Below, piece by piece: positions 1-9,216 of a stretch of 64,000 bases of DNA. The notes beneath the pieces are model-generated. The model was not told the DNA's origin. It worked only from the letters and a program-made list of their open reading frames with translations, and searched no databases. How positions within the stretch are numbered: the stretch's first letter is position 1; every line of letters begins with the position of its first letter. Position numbers and translations under genes: made by a program. The DNA comes from Hydrogenophaga sp. (GTDB taxonomy: Bacteria; Pseudomonadota; Gammaproteobacteria; Burkholderiales; Burkholderiaceae_C), in assembly GCA_030682835.1 (NCBI GenBank), contig JAUXNG010000094.1, forward strand, positions 1 through 64,000, read 5' to 3'.

Positions 1-1716
1 GGCCTGACCGTTTTCCGCGACCAGGAATTCAGCATGGACCTGTGCGCCGAGCCCTCGGCGCGCGCCGTCAAACGGATTGAAGACGTGCGCGTGCTGCGCA
101 CCGCCCAGTTCCCCGAAGACGCCGGCCCCATGGCCCACCCGGTGCGGCCCGACAGCTATGTGGAAATCAACAATTTCTACACCGTCACCGTGTACGAAAA
201 AGGTGCCGAGGTCGTGCGCATGATGCAGACCCTGGTCGGGCGCGCGGGTTTTGCAGCCGGCATGAAGCTCTACTTCGAGCGGCACGACGGCCAGGCAGTG
301 ACCTGCGACGACTTCGCCCAGGCCATGGCCGATGCCAACCCCCAGTCCGACCTGGCCCGATTGCTGCCCCAGTTCAAGCGCTGGTACAGCCAGGCCGGCA
401 CGCCCCACCTGCGGGCCGACGGGCATTACGACCCCGCCGCGCGCACGTACACGCTGCGTTTTACGCAAAACTGCGCGCCCACGCCGGGCCAGGCGGTGAA
501 ACAGCCGTTCGTGATTCCAGTCGGCCTGGGCCTGCTCGATGCTCACGGGCACGAGCTGCCGCTGCAACTGGCCCACTGGAGCCAGGCCGAAGCCGGCACC
601 CGCACCTTTGTGCTGACCGAGGAAACCGAAGAGCTCACGTTCATCAACATCGACTCGGCGCCGGTGCCCTCCATCCTGCGCGGCTTTTCAGCGCCGGTGG
701 TGCTTGACGTCGAGTACACCGACGCCCAGCTGCTCAGCCTGCTAGCCTTCGACAGCGACGCCTTCAACCGCTGGGAAGCCGGTCAGCGCCTGGCGTTGCG
801 GCAGGCCCTGCAGGCCATTCGCGCCGAGGGCGCGGTGGTCGCTGCTCCGCTGGACACCGCCTATCTCGACGCCATGCGCGCCGTGCTGCGCCACCCCACG
901 CTCGACGCCGCGTTCAAGGAACTGGTGCTGACGCTGCCGGGGGAAACTTACATCGCCGAGCAGCTGGACGTGGTGGACCCGCAGCGCATCCACGCCGTGC
1001 GCGAAGCCATGCGCGAGCAAATGGCGCACGCCCTGCATGAAGACTGGGCCTGGGCCTTCGACGCCCACAAGGACAATGGCGCCTACCGCCCCGACCCGCT
1101 CGGCACCGGCCGCCGCGCCCTTTCGGGGCTGGCGCTCACCATGCTGTGCCTGGCCGCGCGCACCAACGGCGACCCGGTGTGGCCGGGCAAGGCCTACCAG
1201 CGCTTCAAGGACGCGGGCAACATGACGGACCGGTTCAACGCGCTCGCCAGCCTGGTGATCAGCGGCCATCCGCTCGCACAGGAAGCCCTGGCCCGCTTCC
1301 ACGCCATGTTCCGCCACGAAGCCCTGGTCATCGACAAATGGTTTGCCCTGCAAGCCGGCACGCCCGACCGGGGCGGCAACGTGCTGCCCGCGGTGCGCCA
1401 GCTGATGAACCACCCCGACTTCCAGCTCAAGAACCCGAACCGGGCCCGCAGCGTCATCTTCAGCTACTGCAGCGCAAACCCCGGCGCCTTTCACCGCCGA
1501 GACGCCGCCGGCTATGTGTTCTGGAGCGACCGCGTCATCGAGCTCGATGCCTTCAACCCCCAGGTGGCCGCCCGCCTGGCACGCGCGCTCGACCGATGGA
1601 AGAAGTTGGCCGAGCCCTACCGCAGCGCTGCCCGCGAAGCGATCGCCCGCGTGGCTGCCCGCCCGGACCTCAGCAACGACGTGCGCGAAGTGGTCAGCCG
1701 TGCGCTGGCAGACTGA
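1..1716 (+). CDS. pepN: Aminopeptidase N, C-terminal part (cut by window start)
   Basis: The reading frame is open from base 1 and the protein continues upstream, so only the last 571 residues are visible. The segments GLTVFRDQEFS, EDAGPMAHPVRPD, NNFYTVTVYEKGAEVVRMM and YFERHDGQAVTCDDF are typical of the catalytic-domain end of gammaproteobacterial-type PepN (M1 family), followed by the Ig-like and helical C-terminal domains (DUF3458). PepN is a cytoplasmic zinc aminopeptidase that trims N-terminal residues during peptide turnover. The zinc motif HExxH lies upstream of the window and cannot be checked. It ends 57 bases before fbp on the same strand. Family identification is secure; the 5' end is simply missing. 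Confidence 0.95.
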   Translation, partial: GLTVFRDQEFSMDLCAEPSARAVKRIEDVRVLRTAQFPEDAGPMAHPVRPDSYVEINNFYTVTVYEKGAEVVRMMQTLVGRAGFAAGMKLYFERHDGQAVTCDDFAQAMADANPQSDLARLLPQFKRWYSQAGTPHLRADGHYDPAARTYTLRFTQNCAPTPGQAVKQPFVIPVGLGLLDAHGHELPLQLAHWSQAEAGTRTFVLTEETEELTFINIDSAPVPSILRGFSAPVVLDVEYTDAQLLSLLAFDSDAFNRWEAGQRLALRQALQAIRAEGAVVAAPLDTAYLDAMRAVLRHPTLDAAFKELVLTLPGETYIAEQLDVVDPQRIHAVREAMREQMAHALHEDWAWAFDAHKDNGAYRPDPLGTGRRALSGLALTMLCLAARTNGDPVWPGKAYQRFKDAGNMTDRFNALASLVISGHPLAQEALARFHAMFRHEALVIDKWFALQAGTPDRGGNVLPAVRQLMNHPDFQLKNPNRARSVIFSYCSANPGAFHRRDAAGYVFWSDRVIELDAFNPQVAARLARALDRWKKLAEPYRSAAREAIARVAARPDLSNDVREVVSRALAD

Positions 1717-1773
1717 CACCCGCGCACCACACCAATAGCCTCGCCCGCTGCACCCAACACAACGGAGGAACCC

Positions 1774-2793
1774 ATGTCCAAACGCATCTCCCTCACCCGC
1801 TACCTCGTCGAGCAGCAGCGGGTTGATGGCCACATCCCCGGCGACCTGCGCCTGCTGCTCGAAGTGGTCGCGCGCGCCTGCAAGAGCATTAGCCAGGCCG
1901 TCAACAAAGGTGACCTCGGCGGCGTGCTCGGCGCCGCCACCACGGAAAACGTGCAGGGCGAGATGCAGAAGCAGCTCGACATCATCGCCAACGAGGTGCT
2001 GATCGAGGCCAACGAGTGGGGCGGCCACCTCGCCGCCATGGCCAGCGAGGAAATGGACAGCATCTACGTGGTGCCCAACCGCTTCCCCCAGGGCGAATAC
2101 CTGCTCATGTTCGACCCGCTCGACGGTTCGTCCAACATCGACGTCAACGTCAGCATCGGCACCATCTTCTCGGTGCTGAAAAAAGGCAACGAAGATCCGA
2201 CCACCATCGAGCCCGTGAACGAGCACGACTTCCTGCAACCGGGCATCCAGCAGGTGGCAGCCGGCTACTGCGTCTACGGCCCGCAGACCACGCTGGTGCT
2301 GACCGTGGGAGACGGCGTGGCCATGTTCACGCTCGACCGTGAGCAGGGGTCGTTTGTGCTCACCAAGGAGAATGTGCAGATTCCGCCCGACACCAAGGAA
2401 TTCGCCATCAACATGAGCAATATGCGCCACTGGGACGCCCCTGTGAAGCGCTACGTGGACGAATGCCTGGCGGGCAAGGAAGGCCCGCGCGGCAAGGACT
2501 TCAACATGCGCTGGGTGGCCTCCATGGTGGCTGACGTGCACCGCATCCTCACCCGCGGCGGCGTCTTCCTGTACCCCTGGGACAAGCGCGAGCCCGACAA
2601 ACCAGGCAAGTTGCGCCTGATGTACGAAGCCAACCCCATGGCCTGGCTGGTCGAGCAGGCCGGCGGCGCCGCCACCAACGCCCGCCAGCGCATCCTCGAC
2701 ATCCAGCCCACCAAGCTGCACGAGCGGGTGAGCGTGGTACTGGGCTCAAAGAACGAGGTCGAGCGCATCACGCGTTATCACACCGAGGTATAA
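1774..2793 (+). CDS. fbp: Fructose-1,6-bisphosphatase, class I
   Basis: A 339-residue protein of normal class I FBPase length. It hydrolyses fructose-1,6-bisphosphate to fructose-6-phosphate in gluconeogenesis (and in the Calvin cycle where that exists). The metal/phosphate motif FDPLDGSSN is at residues 113-121, and the sugar-binding region with [16 protein letters not shown] is near the C-terminus. A good Shine-Dalgarno sequence (GGAGGA) lies 7 bases before the ATG, fixing the start. The stop codon TAA overlaps a TATAAT box that probably drives the following tRNA-Thr gene. Confidence 0.97.
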   Translation: MSKRISLTRYLVEQQRVDGHIPGDLRLLLEVVARACKSISQAVNKGDLGGVLGAATTENVQGEMQKQLDIIANEVLIEANEWGGHLAAMASEEMDSIYVVPNRFPQGEYLLMFDPLDGSSNIDVNVSIGTIFSVLKKGNEDPTTIEPVNEHDFLQPGIQQVAAGYCVYGPQTTLVLTVGDGVAMFTLDREQGSFVLTKENVQIPPDTKEFAINMSNMRHWDAPVKRYVDECLAGKEGPRGKDFNMRWVASMVADVHRILTRGGVFLYPWDKREPDKPGKLRLMYEANPMAWLVEQAGGAATNARQRILDIQPTKLHERVSVVLGSKNEVERITRYHTEV

Positions 2794-2794
2794 T
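2789..2794 (+). promoter_or_regulatory. -10 box for tRNA-Thr
   Basis: A perfect TATAAT lies 11 bases upstream of the first tRNA base and overlaps the fbp stop codon. No convincing -35 hexamer is seen 16-18 bases upstream. The spacing matches the -10 boxes of the two other tRNA genes at 4190 and 4441. Confidence 0.6.
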
Positions 2795-2804
2795 TTGAAA
2801 CGTT

Positions 2805-2880
2805 GCCGGTGTAGCTCAGTCGGTAGAGCAGCTCATTCGTAATGAGAAGGTCGGGTGTTCGATTCATCTCTCCGGCACCA
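2805..2880 (+). tRNA. tRNA-Thr (anticodon CGT)
   Basis: The sequence folds as a full cloverleaf of 76 bases with CCA encoded. The anticodon loop is TTCGTAA, giving anticodon CGT (reads ACG). The acceptor stem has one T6:T67 mismatch and the first anticodon-stem pair is G:A, so the molecule is slightly irregular, but the D-arm and T-arm are intact. It sits between fbp and a strong terminator. Confidence 0.95.
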
Positions 2881-2889
2881 ATGAAATCA

Positions 2890-2926
2890 AGAAAAGCCCG
2901 CTATGGAGTTCATAGCGGGCTTTTCT
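2890..2926. terminator. Bidirectional intrinsic terminator
   Basis: A perfect 16-bp inverted repeat (2890-2905 with 2911-2926) with a 5-base loop. Each strand ends in a T-rich tail (CTTTTCTGTTTT on the plus strand). It would stop tRNA-Thr transcription from the left and the esterase gene transcription from the right. Confidence 0.93.
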
Positions 2927-3033
2927 GTTTTGGCGGCCGGTGCATGCGGAAAAGTTGAACGGACTGGCCACGCAGCCGCATGGTCCTCAAATGGCAAGCG
3001 CCCCGGAAGGCCCCCTTGCTCATCCGGCGCGCG

Positions 3034-4056
3034 CTACTTCCCCAGCAAACGGTCGACCATTCCCTTCACGGCTTTCATCTGTGGTCCGCTACGCGTGGCA
3101 TAAGCGTGGCCGCTGTATCCCCACCAGTCCCAGCAACCATTGGGCGCATCGCCACCGGTCTGGGGGTAAAGCACCACCATGCGGTTGGCTTCGGCCCACC
3201 GGTTGTAACCCGCCTTTTGCACAAACCGGTCTTTGACGTAGTCGCTGTTCTGGCGGCAGCCGTGCAGAGCAATATGCAGCCTGCAGGCCGAACCACCGGC
3301 TGCACAGCTCTCGGGCACGTATATCCATCCGGTGCCCGCCATTCCCTGGGCGGCGAAGGGCGTCTGATCGAATTCGCGCAAGCCAGCAGCTTTCTCCGCT
3401 TGGGCCTTCGGCTGGAGCGGTCCATACAGGTGGGAAAACATTTGCCCAACCAGGTCAAAGCCACAGTTGTTGATGAACGGAGACGCACTGGATGGGCACG
3501 CGTTGCCCGCGCCGTCGGTGACGATGCCATGTCCAGCGGCGATGTTCTGCTGGTAGACCCGCTGCGCCGCGGGCACCCAATGGGCGTAATACCGTGCCAG
3601 TTCACCGACCACCCCTGGCTTCACGGTGCCGTCCTCCGTGCCCGAAAAAAGATAGACGCGGCTGCGAGCCAGATGCTGAGTGGAATCGATGCGGTCCTGA
3701 TCGGCCCAGGCTTGCGTGGTGGCAACGAGCTTCTGGGTAGGAATGCCAGCCGGCCACTTCATGCACCGGGCCAGCGCGTGCACGGTCGAGTTTTCTGCAC
3801 AGTAGAACGGCCCACCGGCGATCGCACCCACCCCCTTGGTGAAAGTGCCTGAGTAGGCCACGTGCAACTGGACAGCCATGAACGCACCAGACGAAAGCCC
3901 TGACACAGTGACTTCGCTCCGATCGATCCTCAGCTGAGGCAAGGCCGCCGCAGCGTACAAGGCGGCTGGCAAGGCGCCTATCCCCGAGCCGAGCACCAGC
4001 GCCATCAGCCCTGGAAAACGCTTCTTGATGGCCAAAATGTTCATAGCAGAGCCCAT
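3034..4056 (-). CDS. Secreted PHB depolymerase-like alpha/beta-hydrolase
   Basis: A 340-residue protein with a positively charged, hydrophobic N-terminus (signal peptide up to about residue 35) followed by an alpha/beta-hydrolase. The lipase box GLSSG is at residues 53-57 (nucleophile Ser55), followed by AFMAVQLHVAYS. A C-terminal half with LHGC and CWDWWGY matches the PHB-depolymerase C-terminal domain of short-chain-length polyhydroxybutyrate depolymerases. It probably cleaves 3-hydroxybutyrate esters outside the cytoplasm; the natural substrate (polymer or oligomer) cannot be told from sequence. An alternative ATG at 4044 gives a protein four residues shorter; neither start has a strong ribosome-binding site. 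It stands alone and converges on the terminator at 2890. Confidence 0.85.
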   Translation of the reverse strand: MGSAMNILAIKKRFPGLMALVLGSGIGALPAALYAAAALPQLRIDRSEVTVSGLSSGAFMAVQLHVAYSGTFTKGVGAIAGGPFYCAENSTVHALARCMKWPAGIPTQKLVATTQAWADQDRIDSTQHLARSRVYLFSGTEDGTVKPGVVGELARYYAHWVPAAQRVYQQNIAAGHGIVTDGAGNACPSSASPFINNCGFDLVGQMFSHLYGPLQPKAQAEKAAGLREFDQTPFAAQGMAGTGWIYVPESCAAGGSACRLHIALHGCRQNSDYVKDRFVQKAGYNRWAEANRMVVLYPQTGGDAPNGCWDWWGYSGHAYATRSGPQMKAVKGMVDRLLGK

Positions 4057-4150
4057 GTTCTCAGCGGTTCAATATACATCTCGAACCGATGGGAGTGCGG
4101 CGCTGGCTGCTCATGCAAACCGAACAGGGCAAAAAGCGGGACGGCAAATA

Positions 4151-4181
4151 GAAAACCCCGGAAACCTTGCGATTTCCGGGG
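4151..4181 (-). terminator. Intrinsic terminator after tRNA-Arg
   Basis: Nine-bp perfect stem (4156-4164 with 4173-4181), 8-base loop, followed on the minus strand by TTTTC. It starts 9 bases after the tRNA-Arg 3' end. Confidence 0.88.
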
Positions 4182-4189
4182 TGACTATT

Positions 4190-4266
4190 TGGTGCGGCTG
4201 GCAGGAATCGAACCCACGACCCCTTGGTTCGTAGCCAAGTACTCTATCCAGCTGAGCTACAGCCGC
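4190..4266 (-). tRNA. tRNA-Arg (anticodon ACG)
   Basis: A 77-base cloverleaf including an encoded CCA. The anticodon loop is CTACGAA, giving ACG (A34 is normally deaminated to inosine so the tRNA reads CGU, CGC and CGA). All stems pair well. It is followed by its own terminator. Confidence 0.97.
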
Positions 4267-4276
4267 TAAGCCTCGT

Positions 4277-4282
4277 ATTGTA
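4277..4282 (-). promoter_or_regulatory. -10 box for tRNA-Arg
   Basis: TACAAT on the minus strand, 11 bases before the tRNA start. The same hexamer occurs at a similar distance (13 bases) before the CAT tRNA at 4441. No clear -35 element is seen. Confidence 0.45.
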
Positions 4283-4440
4283 GCAGGCTTTTTCACCGTC
4301 TCCTGCAGAACGTCAGATTTTGGATCTTGACGACCTGGACCGAAGTCATTCAGGGCTACTGCGCGAGCAGCTCTCGATTATAGGCCAGCGTTGACAGGTT
4401 TTAGCCCGCAACACTGCTTAATCGAGCGTTTTATGCGCGG

Positions 4441-4517
4441 TGGTAGGCCGTGACAGACTTGAACTGTCGACCAAAGGATTATGAGTCCTCTGCTCTAACC
4501 AACTGAGCTAACGGCCC
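4441..4517 (-). tRNA. tRNA with CAT anticodon, probably tRNA-Ile2
   Basis: A 77-base cloverleaf with encoded CCA and anticodon loop CTCATAA (CAT). CAT tRNAs are either elongator Met or Ile2, in which TilS converts C34 to lysidine. The acceptor stem has C4:G69 and C5:G68 and the anticodon stem begins with G27:T43; these are the pairs that TilS recognises in E. coli tRNA-Ile2 and that elongator tRNA-Met lacks. I therefore favour Ile2, although automated pipelines may label it Met. The tRNA call itself is certain. Confidence 0.9.
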
Positions 4518-4529
4518 GCCAGCGGGGGA

Positions 4530-4535
4530 TTGTAG
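4530..4535 (-). promoter_or_regulatory. -10 box for CAT tRNA
   Basis: TACAAT on the minus strand, 13 bases before the tRNA start, between the tRNA and hrcA. The upstream -35 region is poor. Confidence 0.4.
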
Positions 4536-4552
4536 AGGCTGGGGACGCCGCT

Positions 4553-5572
4553 TCACTTGTTGTGACTCAGGGCGTTGCTCACCAGCTTGGCGGTGACGTC
4601 CACGATCTGGATCATGCGTTCGTAAGGCATGCGCTGTGGACCGATTACCCCGAGTGTGCCGACCACCTGGCCATCGACCTCATAGGGCGCGGTGACCACG
4701 GACAAGTCTTCGTATGGAACGACTTGGCTTTCGCCACCGATGTAAATGCGCACACCATCGGCCTGGGCCGACACGTCGAGCAGGCGGATCAGCTGGGTCT
4801 TCTGCTCGAACAGGTCGAACATGCGGCGCAGGTTGCCCATGTCGCTGGAAAATTCGGACACCGAAAGCAGATTGCGCTCGCCCGACACCACCACCTCGTC
4901 CTGCGGGCTGTCGTCCCCGGTGCCGATTTCCACAGCCGCTTTCATGAGGTCGGCGATCTCGCCGCGCAGGGCTTCCACCTCGGTCTTCAGACGCTCGCGC
5001 ACGGCTTCCATGGTCAGGCCGGAGTAGTGAGCGTTCAGGAAGTTCGAGGCTTCGAGCAGCTGCGACTGTGTGAAGCTGACCTGGGTGTGGATGATGCGGT
5101 TCTGCACGTCGCCCTCGGGCGACACGATGATGACGAGCACCCGTCGCTCGGACAGGCTCAGGAATTCAATGTGCCGGAACACCGAGGCGCGTCGGGGCGC
5201 CATCACCACGCCGACGAACTGCGAGAGGCTGGAGAGCATCTGCGCCGCGTGGCTGATGACCTGCAGGGGCTGGCCGGCTTCAATGCCGGGCGCCCGCATG
5301 TCGCTCATCGGAGCCATGCCGTCGCGGCGCACGGTGAGCATGGTGTCGACGAAAAGCCGGTAGCCCCGCGGGGTGGGGATGCGGCCCGCCGAGGTGTGGG
5401 GACTGGCAATGAGCCCCAGCTCTTCCAGGTCACTCATCACGTTGCGGATGGTGGCGGGCGACAGTTCCATGCCGGCCGCCTTGGCGAGCGTGCGGGAACC
5501 CACCGGCTGACCGTCGGCAATGTATCGCTCCACGAGGGCTTTGAGCAGCAGCTTGGCACGGTCGTCTAACAT
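4553..5572 (-). CDS. hrcA: Heat-inducible transcription repressor HrcA
   Basis: A 339-residue protein, the usual length. The N-terminal winged helix contains [22 protein letters not shown] and the recognition segment [16 protein letters not shown], followed by [16 protein letters not shown], the HrcA signature. The C-terminal part is the GAF-like dimerisation domain. HrcA represses groESL/dnaK-type operons by binding CIRCE and needs GroEL for activity. I see no CIRCE element in the 92-base gap to the divergent nadK gene, so there is no sign of autoregulation here. Confidence 0.96.
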   Translation of the reverse strand: MLDDRAKLLLKALVERYIADGQPVGSRTLAKAAGMELSPATIRNVMSDLEELGLIASPHTSAGRIPTPRGYRLFVDTMLTVRRDGMAPMSDMRAPGIEAGQPLQVISHAAQMLSSLSQFVGVVMAPRRASVFRHIEFLSLSERRVLVIIVSPEGDVQNRIIHTQVSFTQSQLLEASNFLNAHYSGLTMEAVRERLKTEVEALRGEIADLMKAAVEIGTGDDSPQDEVVVSGERNLLSVSEFSSDMGNLRRMFDLFEQKTQLIRLLDVSAQADGVRIYIGGESQVVPYEDLSVVTAPYEVDGQVVGTLGVIGPQRMPYERMIQIVDVTAKLVSNALSHNK

Positions 5573-5664
5573 GGTTTCATTTTAGGTTCGTCTGTCTCTT
5601 GAGACCGCCTGGGCCAAGGGTTTGCGGGCAAACCACTACAAGGCACCTATGTTGTAATTTGCGC

Positions 5665-6582
5665 ATGACCCTGCCCTCTGCCCCCCGCCCAGCGCGCTCC
5701 TCGTCAGGACAAACCCTGCGGTTCGCCCATGTGGTCATCATCGGGAAGTATCAGGCACCGGGCTCGCGCAACGCGGTGGATGAAATTGCCCATTTTCTGC
5801 ACGATGAAGGCTGCGACGTGTCGCTGGAGCGGGAAACCGCTGCCAACACCGGGCTGGTGCAATACCAGGCGCTGGACGTGCCCGCCATGGCCCAGAACTG
5901 CGACCTTGCGCTGGTGGTGGGCGGCGACGGCACCATGCTCGGCATTGGCCGCCAACTGGCGCGCTACGGTGTGCCTCTTGTGGGCATCAACCAGGGCCGG
6001 CTGGGCTTCATCACCGACATCCCCTTCGAAAGCTACCGGGAAACGCTGCGACCGATCCTGCGCGGCGCGTTTGAAGAAGACCCCCGTGCCCTGATGGCGG
6101 CATCGGTCTGGCGCGATGGCCGCTGCGTGTTCGAGGCCACAGCGCTCAACGACGTGGTGGTCAACCGCGGCGGCGTGGCCAGCATGATCGAGCTGCGGGT
6201 GGAGGTGGACGGGCATTTCGTGGCGAACCAGCGTGCCGACGGCCTGATCATCGCATCGCCCACCGGCTCCACCGCCTATGCGCTCTCGGCTGGCGGGCCG
6301 CTGCTGCATCCCGCCATCGCGGGCTGGGTGATGGTGCCGATTGCGCCGCACACCTTGTCGAACCGGCCCATCGTGCTGCCCTCGAACAGCGAGATTGCGG
6401 TCGAGATCGTGTCGGGACGCGATGCCAGCGCGAACTTCGACATGCAGTCGCTCACCAGCCTGATGCACGGCGATCGTATTGTGGTGCGCCGCTCCGAACA
6501 CGCGCTGCGCCTGCTGCACCCGGTGGGCTGGAGCTACTTCGATACCCTGCGCAAAAAACTGCATTGGAACGAGGGCGGCTGA
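5665..6582 (+). CDS. nadK: NAD kinase
   Basis: A 305-residue ATP-NAD kinase that phosphorylates NAD to NADP. The GGDGT motif is at residues 86-90, followed by [12 protein letters not shown] and the substrate region [16 protein letters not shown]. The ATG at 5665 is chosen because homology begins shortly after it ([12 protein letters not shown]); the open frame reaches further upstream without similarity. It is divergent from hrcA and 55 bases ahead of recN, a linkage conserved in betaproteobacteria. Confidence 0.96.
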   Translation: MTLPSAPRPARSSSGQTLRFAHVVIIGKYQAPGSRNAVDEIAHFLHDEGCDVSLERETAANTGLVQYQALDVPAMAQNCDLALVVGGDGTMLGIGRQLARYGVPLVGINQGRLGFITDIPFESYRETLRPILRGAFEEDPRALMAASVWRDGRCVFEATALNDVVVNRGGVASMIELRVEVDGHFVANQRADGLIIASPTGSTAYALSAGGPLLHPAIAGWVMVPIAPHTLSNRPIVLPSNSEIAVEIVSGRDASANFDMQSLTSLMHGDRIVVRRSEHALRLLHPVGWSYFDTLRKKLHWNEGG

Positions 6583-6637
6583 AAGGCGGGTCACAATACG
6601 GGCGTCAACCCACACCCGGACCGCACACCCGACGCCC

Positions 6638-8281
6638 ATGAGCCTCAGACGCATCGTTTTGCGCGACTTTGTGATCGTGCAATCCCTCGAACTCGATCTG
6701 GAAACCGGCTTTTCGGTGCTGACCGGCGAGACCGGTGCGGGCAAGTCGATCCTGATCGACGCGCTGCAACTGGCGCTGGGTTCGCGTGCCGAGAGCGGCG
6801 TGGTGCGCGAAGGCGCGGCGCGCTGCGAGATCGCGGCCGAGTTCGACTCCGCGCCCGGCCTGGGTGCCTGGCTTGAAGAGCAGGGCTTTGCGGTGGAAGA
6901 CGGCCTGCTGCTGCGACGCACCGTCGACACCGAAGGCCGCAGCCGCGCCTGGATCAACGGCAGCCCTGCCACCATGACACAGCTCAAGGCGCTGGCCAGC
7001 AGCCTGGTGGACATCCACGGTCAGCACGCCTGGCAAAGCCTCACCCGCGCCGATGCGGTGCGCGAACTGCTGGATGCCTACGCCGGCATCGATACTCGCG
7101 CGGCCGCTGCCGGCTGGGCTCAGTGGCGCCAGCGCCGCAAGGCACTGGAGACCGCTACCGAACGCCAGAACACCTTGCGCCAGGAAAGCGAACGCCTGGC
7201 TTGGCAGATTGCCGAGCTCGACAAGCTCGCTCCCCAACCCGGCGAGTGGGAAGAACTCAACACGCAACACAGCCGGCTGGCCAATGCCCAGGGCCTGCTC
7301 GATGCGGTGCAGACCGCCGTGACGGCACTGGACGACGAAGAGCCGAGTGCTGCCACGCTGATCAGCCGCGCGCTCACCGCGCTGCAGGCGCACAGCGCGA
7401 TCGAGCCACAGTTCGCCAGTACCATCGAGGCGCTTGAAGGGGCCCTCGCCCAGGTGCAGGACAGCGTGCACGGCCTGCACCAGTACGGCCGGCACACCGA
7501 GCTGGACCCGGGGAGCCTGGCCACCCTGGATGAGCGCCTGTCGCAATGGGTGTCGCTGGCACGGCGCCACCGGCGTCCGCCCGAAGAGCTGGCCGAGTTG
7601 CACGCGCAGTGGAAAGCCGAGCTCAACCAGATCGACGAAGCGCTGGACCTGGCCGCGCTGGAGCAGCAGGAGCGACAGGCCTGGGGGGCCTTCACCACCG
7701 AGCTGAAGACCCTGACGCGGCAGCGCCAGCAGGCGGCGCCCAAGCTGTCGAAGGCCGTGAGCGACACCATGCAGACCCTGGGCATGCAGGGCGGCCGCTT
7801 CGAGGTGGCACTGCAGAAGCTGGATGAGCCCCAGGCCCACGGCTGGGAGCAGGTCGAGTTCCTGGTGGCCGGCCACAGCGGCGTGACGCCACGCCCGGTG
7901 GGCAAGGTGGCCTCGGGCGGCGAGCTCTCACGCATCGCGCTGGCCATTTCGGTCGTCACCAGCCAGCTCGGGCAGGCGCCCACCCTGATCTTTGACGAGG
8001 TGGACGCCGGCATCGGCGGTGCCGTGGCCCACACCGTGGGCCAGCTGCTGCGCCAGCTGGGCCAAGACCGCCAGGTGCTCGCCGTCACCCACCTGCCGCA
8101 GGTGGCGGCGTGCGCCGACCAGCACCTGCTGGTGAGCAAGCAGCGCTCGGGCACGCAGACCGTGAGCCAGGTGCGCGCCATCGAACACGAGTCGCGTGTC
8201 GGCGAGCTGGCCCGCATGCTCGGCGGCAGCGACACGTCCGAGGTGTCGATGGCTCACGCGCGCGAGCTGCTCACCTCCTGA
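6638..8281 (+). CDS. recN: DNA repair protein RecN
   Basis: A 547-residue SMC-like ATPase that acts in recombinational repair of double-strand breaks. The Walker A motif GETGAGKS is at residues 30-37. A central coiled-coil region rich in Glu, Gln and Arg separates it from the C-terminal ABC signature ([14 protein letters not shown]) and Walker B ([12 protein letters not shown]). The ATG at 6638 starts the conserved [14 protein letters not shown]. It ends 8 bases before rapZ, so the two genes are probably co-transcribed. Confidence 0.96.
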   Translation: MSLRRIVLRDFVIVQSLELDLETGFSVLTGETGAGKSILIDALQLALGSRAESGVVREGAARCEIAAEFDSAPGLGAWLEEQGFAVEDGLLLRRTVDTEGRSRAWINGSPATMTQLKALASSLVDIHGQHAWQSLTRADAVRELLDAYAGIDTRAAAAGWAQWRQRRKALETATERQNTLRQESERLAWQIAELDKLAPQPGEWEELNTQHSRLANAQGLLDAVQTAVTALDDEEPSAATLISRALTALQAHSAIEPQFASTIEALEGALAQVQDSVHGLHQYGRHTELDPGSLATLDERLSQWVSLARRHRRPPEELAELHAQWKAELNQIDEALDLAALEQQERQAWGAFTTELKTLTRQRQQAAPKLSKAVSDTMQTLGMQGGRFEVALQKLDEPQAHGWEQVEFLVAGHSGVTPRPVGKVASGGELSRIALAISVVTSQLGQAPTLIFDEVDAGIGGAVAHTVGQLLRQLGQDRQVLAVTHLPQVAACADQHLLVSKQRSGTQTVSQVRAIEHESRVGELARMLGGSDTSEVSMAHARELLTS

Positions 8282-8289
8282 ACCGCACC

Positions 8290-9216
8290 ATGCCCCATTC
8301 GCAGACCATCCAGCTGGTGCTCATCACAGGCATGTCGGGCTCCGGCAAGTCCGTGGCGCTGACCGCGCTGGAAGACATCGGCTTCTACTGCGTCGACAAC
8401 CTGCCGCCCGAGTTGCTGGAGGCTTTCGTGGCGCTGGAGAACAGCCACCAGGCCACCAAGGTTGCCATTGCGATGGATGTACGCAGCGCCGCTTCCCTGC
8501 CCGGCCTGCCCCAGCGCCTGGCCCTGCTGCAAAAGCACCCCAACCGCCGGGTGAACCTCACCACGGTGTTTCTGGATGCCACCACCGACACGCTGGTGCG
8601 CCGGTTTTCCGAAACCCGCCGCATGCACCCGCTCTCGCTCAAGACGGCGGACGACCAGAACCGGGCGCTGACAGACGCCATCGAACACGAGCGCGAACTG
8701 CTGGCCGAGCTGCGCGACAAGGCGCTGGTGCTCGACACCAGCCTGATCCGCCCGGCCCAGCTGCGCAGCCAGATCAAGGACCTGCTGGGCGCCACGCAGG
8801 CGCCGCTCACGCTGGTGTTTGAATCCTTCGCCTTCAAGCGCGGCATTCCCATGGACGCCGACTTTGTGTTCGACGTGCGCATGCTGCCCAACCCCCACTA
8901 CGAGCCAGCGCTCAAGCCCATGAGCGGTCGCGACGCACCGGTGGCGGCCTACCTGGCCGCCCAGCCCGAGGTGGTGCAGATGCGCGACCAGGTGATGGCG
9001 TTTCTGCGCCACTGGATGCCGCACATGCTGCGTGACCACCGCAGCTACGTCACCGTGGCGATCGGCTGCACCGGCGGCCAGCACCGCTCGGTGTACCTCG
9101 TGGAACAGCTGGCACTGGCCTTCGGCAAAGAATGGTCGACCCGTGTGCGCCACCGCGAAATCGACGGCTGGCCGCAGCGTCCGCCTGCCGAAGCCCCTGG
9201 CGCCTCGTCCCTTTAA
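8290..9216 (+). CDS. rapZ: RNase adapter protein RapZ (NTP-binding)
   Basis: A 308-residue protein. The Walker A motif GMSGSGKS is at residues 14-21, followed by [18 protein letters not shown], the family signature. The conserved C-terminal region includes [23 protein letters not shown] and [12 protein letters not shown]. In enteric bacteria RapZ guides RNase E to the small RNA GlmZ and so controls glucosamine-6-phosphate synthase; in other bacteria the target is uncertain. Its TAA stop overlaps the convergent mutY stop within TTAA. Confidence 0.95.
   Translation: MPHSQTIQLVLITGMSGSGKSVALTALEDIGFYCVDNLPPELLEAFVALENSHQATKVAIAMDVRSAASLPGLPQRLALLQKHPNRRVNLTTVFLDATTDTLVRRFSETRRMHPLSLKTADDQNRALTDAIEHERELLAELRDKALVLDTSLIRPAQLRSQIKDLLGATQAPLTLVFESFAFKRGIPMDADFVFDVRMLPNPHYEPALKPMSGRDAPVAAYLAAQPEVVQMRDQVMAFLRHWMPHMLRDHRSYVTVAIGCTGGQHRSVYLVEQLALAFGKEWSTRVRHREIDGWPQRPPAEAPGASSL

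Noticed and set aside
742-2721. Long open frame on the minus strand across pepN/fbp
   Set aside because: High GC keeps the antisense frame of real genes open. Its product has no recognisable motif and it is fully covered by pepN and fbp.
4267-4440. Gene between the two minus-strand tRNAs
   Set aside because: 174 bases with no plausible frame; contains only the tRNA-Arg -10 box.
5573-5664. CIRCE element controlling hrcA
   Set aside because: No TTAGCACTC-N9-GAGTGCTAA-like repeat is present in the gap.
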